Source of the DNA: Oscillospiraceae bacterium
GTDB taxonomy: Bacteria > Bacillota > Clostridia > Oscillospirales > Oscillospiraceae
Length of the DNA: 9,589 nt
NCBI GenBank assembly: GCA_016295615.1
Contig: JAEDKW010000039.1
Location: forward strand, 1 to 9,589
Direction of reading: 5' to 3'
In this document: positions 7,309-9,589 of the stretch, one piece after another
How positions within the stretch are numbered: the stretch's first letter is position 1
How the letters are laid out: every line of letters begins with the position of its first letter
Notes under the pieces: model-generated
What the model was told of the DNA's origin: nothing
The model's database searches: none
Seen by the model: only the letters and a program-made list of their open reading frames with translations
Translations under genes and position numbers: made by a program

Positions 7309-7875
7309 TCATCTGAAATATTCCACAACTGAGCAGACGCCGTGTCCGAGTGAGGTAAAAATGCGGCTTAAAACGTTTGTTCCGGACTGCTGGTAGACGA
7401 CCACGCTGTCCGGCGCGGAGAGATCCACATAATAGATCTGCGATGCGCTCGGCTTGGACATGCCCGCCGCCTCGGCAGCTTCCTTGATGCTGGCGAGATC
7501 AAAGGTCTTTTCGTACTGCGTCAGCAGCGACACATGCTCTTCCTGCAGTGCGGAAAGCTCGCTTTTCATGGATACGACATTGTCGGAGATCTTCGCAAGC
7601 TGCGCATAGCTCATCACAAGCGCAACGACCATGGCAACAACCGTCGCGAAGCCAAAAAGCGATACAAGGGAGATCTTCTGACGCGGTCTCGTGCGCACCG
7701 TGGTCTGCGCGCGCTGCTCCCGGCGCTGTACGGGCGCCGGAGCGGGTCTTGCCTCCTCTTTGCGGCGTGTCCGGCTGCGCTGTTCCCGACGCTGTTCGTA
7801 ATCGAAGTCATAGGCAAGATTGCCCTCGACGCGACCGCCGCCATATGGATATTTTCCTGCTCGCTCGCGTGCCAT
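7309..7875 (-). CDS. ftsL: FtsL-like cell division protein (septum formation initiator family)
   Basis: FtsL is a bitopic membrane protein that joins DivIC/FtsB and activates the septal FtsW-PBP pair. This protein has 188 residues, longer than most FtsL (about 100-130). Residues 1-67 are a charged, Arg-rich cytoplasmic tail holding the hexamer QRREQR twice (28-33 and 50-55). One transmembrane helix spans about 68-90. A predicted coiled coil runs from about 91 to 122, and the typical FtsL tail follows, with DLASIKEAAEAAGMSKPSASQ at about 126-146 and a YYVDL strand. Start ATG (7875-7873) has ribosome binding site AAAGGAGAT (7880-7888). It begins 15 nt after rsmH, in the position where ftsL normally sits. 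FtsL sequences diverge strongly, so the assignment rests on topology, coiled coil and position. Confidence 0.87.
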   Translation of the reverse strand: MARERAGKYPYGGGRVEGNLAYDFDYEQRREQRSRTRRKEEARPAPAPVQRREQRAQTTVRTRPRQKISLVSLFGFATVVAMVVALVMSYAQLAKISDNVVSMKSELSALQEEHVSLLTQYEKTFDLASIKEAAEAAGMSKPSASQIYYVDLSAPDSVVVYQQSGTNVLSRIFTSLGHGVCSVVEYFR

Positions 7876-7890
7876 GGCAATCTCCTTTCA

Positions 7891-8838
7891 TCAGCTTCCT
7901 GCGCACTTTTCCGCAACTCTCAGCTTTGCGCTGCGCCCGCGCGGGTTTTCTTTCAGCTCTTCCCCGCCCGCGACGATCGGCTTGCGGGTGATGAGCTTTA
8001 CTTTCGGCTTTCTGCCGCATACGCACACCGGAAATTCCGGCGGGCAGATGCAGCCCTGTGCAAGCTCCTGCAGCTTGCGCTTCACGATGCGGTCCTCCAG
8101 CGAGTGAAATGTGATGACCGCCAGGCGTCCGCCGGGGTTGAGGTATTCCTCTGCCGCGTCCAGCATGGGCGGTATCTCGCCCAATTCGTCGTTGACGGCA
8201 ATGCGGATCGCCTGAAAGCTGCGCTTTGCCGGGTGCTGCTTTTCACGCAGCGCCGCGGCGGGCATCGCACTGCGGATCAGCTCCGCAAGCTCCAGCGTCG
8301 TTTCGACGGGTCTTACCCCGCGCGCTGCGCAGATCTTTTTCGCGATGGCGGGCGCGTAGCGCTCCTCGCCGTATTCAAAGAGGATCCTTCTGAGTTCTTC
8401 GTAAGAATAGGTGTTGACCACCTCATACGCCGTCAGCGCGGCGCTTGTATCCATGCGCATGTCGAGCGGCGCATCCTGCTTGTAGGAAAAACCGCGCTGC
8501 GCGTCGTCAAGCTGCGGGGAGGAAACGCCGAGGTCGAACAGCATTCCGTCCACGCCGTCGACATTCAGCTCCCTGAGGACCTGTCCGAGGTTGCTGAAGT
8601 TGCTGTGCACCAGCGTCACGCGGTCCTGATAGTCGCGCAGACGGCGCGCCGCCGCTTCAATGGCGGTCTCGTCGCGGTCAAGTGCGATCAGCCGTCCCGT
8701 CGTCAGGCGGCGGACGATCTCCAGCGAGTGTCCGGCGCGGCCGAGCGTTCCGTCCACGTAAATGCCGTCCGGCTTGATCTGCAGCGCGTCCAGGCACTCC
8801 TGCAGCAGCACCGGCTGATGACCGTAGTTCTCCTCCAT
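7891..8838 (-). CDS. rsmH: 16S rRNA (cytosine(1402)-N(4))-methyltransferase RsmH (MraW)
   Basis: RsmH uses S-adenosylmethionine to methylate N4 of C1402 in the 16S rRNA P-site. The protein has 315 residues, the normal length. The opening HQPVLLQECLDAL (8-20) is typical. The SAM-binding loop is DGTLGRAGHS (29-38), followed by ALDRD (52-56). FDLGVSSPQLDDAQRGFS (101-118) and PLDMRMD (124-130) are hallmark blocks, as are FQAIRIAVNDEL (208-219) and FHSLEDRIVKR (244-254). A cysteine cluster CICPPEFPVCVCG (263-275) is common in Firmicute members. The start is the ATG at 8838-8836, one base after the mraZ stop. An in-frame extension to 9051 would overlap mraZ and adds only non-conserved residues, so I rejected it. 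No strong ribosome binding site is visible, which supports coupling to mraZ. Confidence 0.97.
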   Translation of the reverse strand: MEENYGHQPVLLQECLDALQIKPDGIYVDGTLGRAGHSLEIVRRLTTGRLIALDRDETAIEAAARRLRDYQDRVTLVHSNFSNLGQVLRELNVDGVDGMLFDLGVSSPQLDDAQRGFSYKQDAPLDMRMDTSAALTAYEVVNTYSYEELRRILFEYGEERYAPAIAKKICAARGVRPVETTLELAELIRSAMPAAALREKQHPAKRSFQAIRIAVNDELGEIPPMLDAAEEYLNPGGRLAVITFHSLEDRIVKRKLQELAQGCICPPEFPVCVCGRKPKVKLITRKPIVAGGEELKENPRGRSAKLRVAEKCAGS

Positions 8839-8839
8839 G

Positions 8840-9256
8840 TCAGAACCCCAGCTCTTCCATGACGGCAGCCAGGTTCTCGGGGTTGAGCTCGGCTTCCTCC
8901 AGCGCAGCCCAGCGCTCCGCGTTCCAGATCTCGGCACGGTTGGAAACACCGATGACCACAACATCTTTTTCAAGCCCCGCATAGGCGCGCAGCTTCTGCG
9001 GCAGCAGGATACGTCCCTGCGCATCAGGCTCGCACTTGGCGGCATTGGCAAACAGCGGGCGCATCGCCTTGGTTCTGGTATAGGGCAGGCTCTCGAACTT
9101 TTCGGTAAAGCGTGCCCAGGAGGCGTCCGAATAGACGCTCAGGCAGGAGTCCATGCCCATCGTCACATAAAAGGTCTCGCCCAGCTCCTCGCGGAGCTTG
9201 CTGGGGATAAAGAGCCGCCCCTTGGCGTCGATCGTATGCTGATACTGTCCGGTCAC
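8840..9256 (-). CDS. mraZ: MraZ, transcriptional regulator of the dcw cluster
   Basis: MraZ is a ring-forming DNA-binding protein of the AbrB/SpoVT fold that controls its own operon in E. coli and mollicutes. The protein has 138 residues, close to the usual length of about 143. It has both family half-motifs, DAKGRLFIPSKLR (10-22) and DAQGRILLPQKLR (78-90), each an Asp-x-x-Gly-Arg loop used for DNA contact, as expected for the duplicated fold. The start is GTG (9256-9254) with ribosome binding site AAGGGGGG seven bases upstream. The conserved opening MTGQYQHTIDAKGR fits this start and needs no extension. It is the first gene after the promoter, and its TGA is one base before the rsmH ATG, so translation is probably coupled. 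The repeats at 9372-9411 are its likely operator. Confidence 0.96.
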   Translation of the reverse strand: MTGQYQHTIDAKGRLFIPSKLREELGETFYVTMGMDSCLSVYSDASWARFTEKFESLPYTRTKAMRPLFANAAKCEPDAQGRILLPQKLRAYAGLEKDVVVIGVSNRAEIWNAERWAALEEAELNPENLAAVMEELGF

Positions 9257-9413
9257 GGTTCTTCCCCCCTTCCGCAGGATTTTCGGCGTTTGGAGAGGGC
9301 AAAGCCTCGGCTTCCTCTTTTTTCGGGGAAGTCGAGTCAGCTCCGCTCTCCTGTGCTTCCGTGGGAATTAACACCATTTAACTGATTTCATTCACCACTT
9401 TGCACCACTTGAC
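9257..9413 (-). other. 5' leader of the dcw transcript
   Basis: This is the stretch between the predicted transcription start (about 9413) and the mraZ start codon. After the MraZ-like boxes it contains only a short imperfect hairpin (about 9296-9317) and the mraZ ribosome binding site AAGGGGGG (9264-9271), seven bases before the GTG. I recognise no riboswitch. The extent depends on the promoter call. Confidence 0.4.
9372..9411 (-). promoter_or_regulatory. Candidate MraZ operator boxes (AAGTGGTG repeats)
   Basis: On the minus strand CAAGTGGTG (9411-9403) and AAAGTGGTG (9401-9393) are direct repeats spaced 10 bp apart. A weaker copy, AAATGGTG (9379-9372), lies about 21 bp further on. MraZ proteins are known to bind tandem short repeats with about 10-bp periodicity: AAAGTG(G/T) boxes in mollicutes and TGGG repeats in E. 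coli. These copies lie at the predicted transcription start and in the early leader, where binding would be expected to repress. Assignment to MraZ is an inference from motif, periodicity and position. Confidence 0.5.
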
Positions 9414-9419
9414 GCCTTC

Positions 9420-9448
9420 AGTATACGGGATTCCTCCGCAAAAAGCAA
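9420..9448 (-). promoter_or_regulatory. Putative sigma-A promoter of the dcw operon
   Basis: A -10 hexamer TATACT (9425-9420, five of six matches to TATAAT) follows a weak -35 hexamer TTGCTT (9448-9443, three of six matches) after exactly 17 bp. It is the best sigma-A-like match I found by eye between the upstream terminator and mraZ. The transcription start would fall near 9413, giving a leader of about 157 nt before mraZ. The weak -35 would suit a promoter controlled by a regulator. Confidence 0.55.
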
Positions 9449-9511
9449 GAAAAAGTTTTCGTGTATTTTCAAGCCTTTCGGGGCATTTTTCTCAGCATTT
9501 TCTCCCACTTT

Positions 9512-9525
9512 AAAACGTTCGTTCG
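9512..9525 (-). promoter_or_regulatory. LexA (DinR)-like palindrome
   Basis: The 14 bases CGAACGAACGTTTT fit the Bacillus-type LexA consensus CGAACRNRYGTTYC at every position except the last. The site lies between the upstream terminator and the putative mraZ promoter, about 64 bp before the -35 element, which is far for direct repression of that promoter. The region is AT-rich, so a chance match is possible. Confidence 0.3.
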
Positions 9526-9539
9526 ATTTCTTTTTTGCG

Positions 9540-9586
9540 AAAAAAAAGAGACCGCCACAAGATGTTGTGGCAGCCTCTTTTTCGTT
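9540..9586 (-). terminator. Rho-independent terminator of an upstream minus-strand gene outside the window
   Basis: Read on the minus strand there is a stem with perfect 7-bp arms (TTGTGGC pairing with GCCACAA around a 4-nt loop). It extends through mismatches to a GAG/CTC pair and ends in eight T. The run of T on the minus strand fits termination of a gene entering from beyond the right edge. The opposite side carries five T, so the structure could also work in the other direction. It separates the dcw operon from its upstream neighbour and implies that the operon has its own promoter between here and mraZ. Confidence 0.75.
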
Positions 9587-9589
9587 TCC

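Noticed and set aside
7534..8862. A 442-codon open frame on the plus strand antisense to ftsL and rsmH
   Set aside because: It spans two unrelated conserved genes on the other strand and its translation looks like a shadow frame.
8839..9051. N-terminal extension of rsmH to 9051
   Set aside because: The extra 71 residues overlap mraZ in another frame and match nothing in the family. The ATG at 8838 gives the standard RsmH N-terminus.
9295..9321. Plus-strand hairpin followed by six T upstream of mraZ
   Set aside because: The stem is only 4-5 bp in its continuous part, and no plus-strand gene ends here. Read in the operon direction the tract is A, so it cannot terminate the dcw transcript.
9024..9377. 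A 117-codon reading frame on the minus strand with ATG at 9377, overlapping the mraZ leader and gene
   Set aside because: It has no ribosome binding site, runs into mraZ in another frame and encodes a low-complexity sequence that I do not recognise. It starts inside the MraZ-like boxes. It is most likely a shadow frame.

Overview
The window carries most of a division and cell wall (dcw) gene cluster. All eight genes lie on the minus strand, so transcription runs from the high-coordinate end to the low-coordinate end: mraZ, rsmH, an ftsL-like gene, a class B penicillin-binding protein of the SpoVD/PBP2B type, murE, mraY, ftsW and murG. Gene order, two PASTA domains on the transpeptidase, AGGAGG-type ribosome binding sites, several GTG starts and a GC-rich base composition suggest a Gram-positive member of the Clostridia. 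Oscillospiraceae/Ruminococcaceae-like is my best guess, made from memory of such proteins and not from a search. MurE has the DNPR signature, so the peptidoglycan is predicted to contain meso-diaminopimelate.

Layout, in transcription order. At 9540-9586 a hairpin with a T-run closes an unseen upstream gene. The stretch 9257-9539 has no gene. It holds a sigma-A-like promoter (9420-9448), AAGTGG-type repeats just downstream that resemble MraZ operator boxes, a LexA-like palindrome further upstream, and a leader of about 157 nt. mraZ and rsmH are separated by one base, and ftsL follows rsmH after 15 nt. A perfect 12-bp hairpin lies between ftsL and the PBP gene. murE, mraY, ftsW and murG follow. 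The largest internal spacer (123 nt) lies between mraY and ftsW. murG ends five bases before the window edge, so the cluster probably continues.

The genes form one pathway. MurE adds the third stem-peptide residue. MraY makes lipid I on the membrane and MurG makes lipid II. FtsW polymerises lipid II into septal glycan, and the class B PBP cross-links it. FtsL recruits and activates FtsW and the PBP at the septum. MraZ probably autoregulates the operon, and RsmH methylates 16S rRNA. murF and murD, often found within such clusters, are absent here.

I see no new multi-gene system, mobile element, CRISPR array or RNA gene. The points that merit checking concern expression: murE seems to lack an AUG/GUG/UUG start at its conserved N-terminus and may start at ACG; the ftsL-PBP junction could form an mRNA switch; and the upstream region has candidate MraZ and LexA sites.
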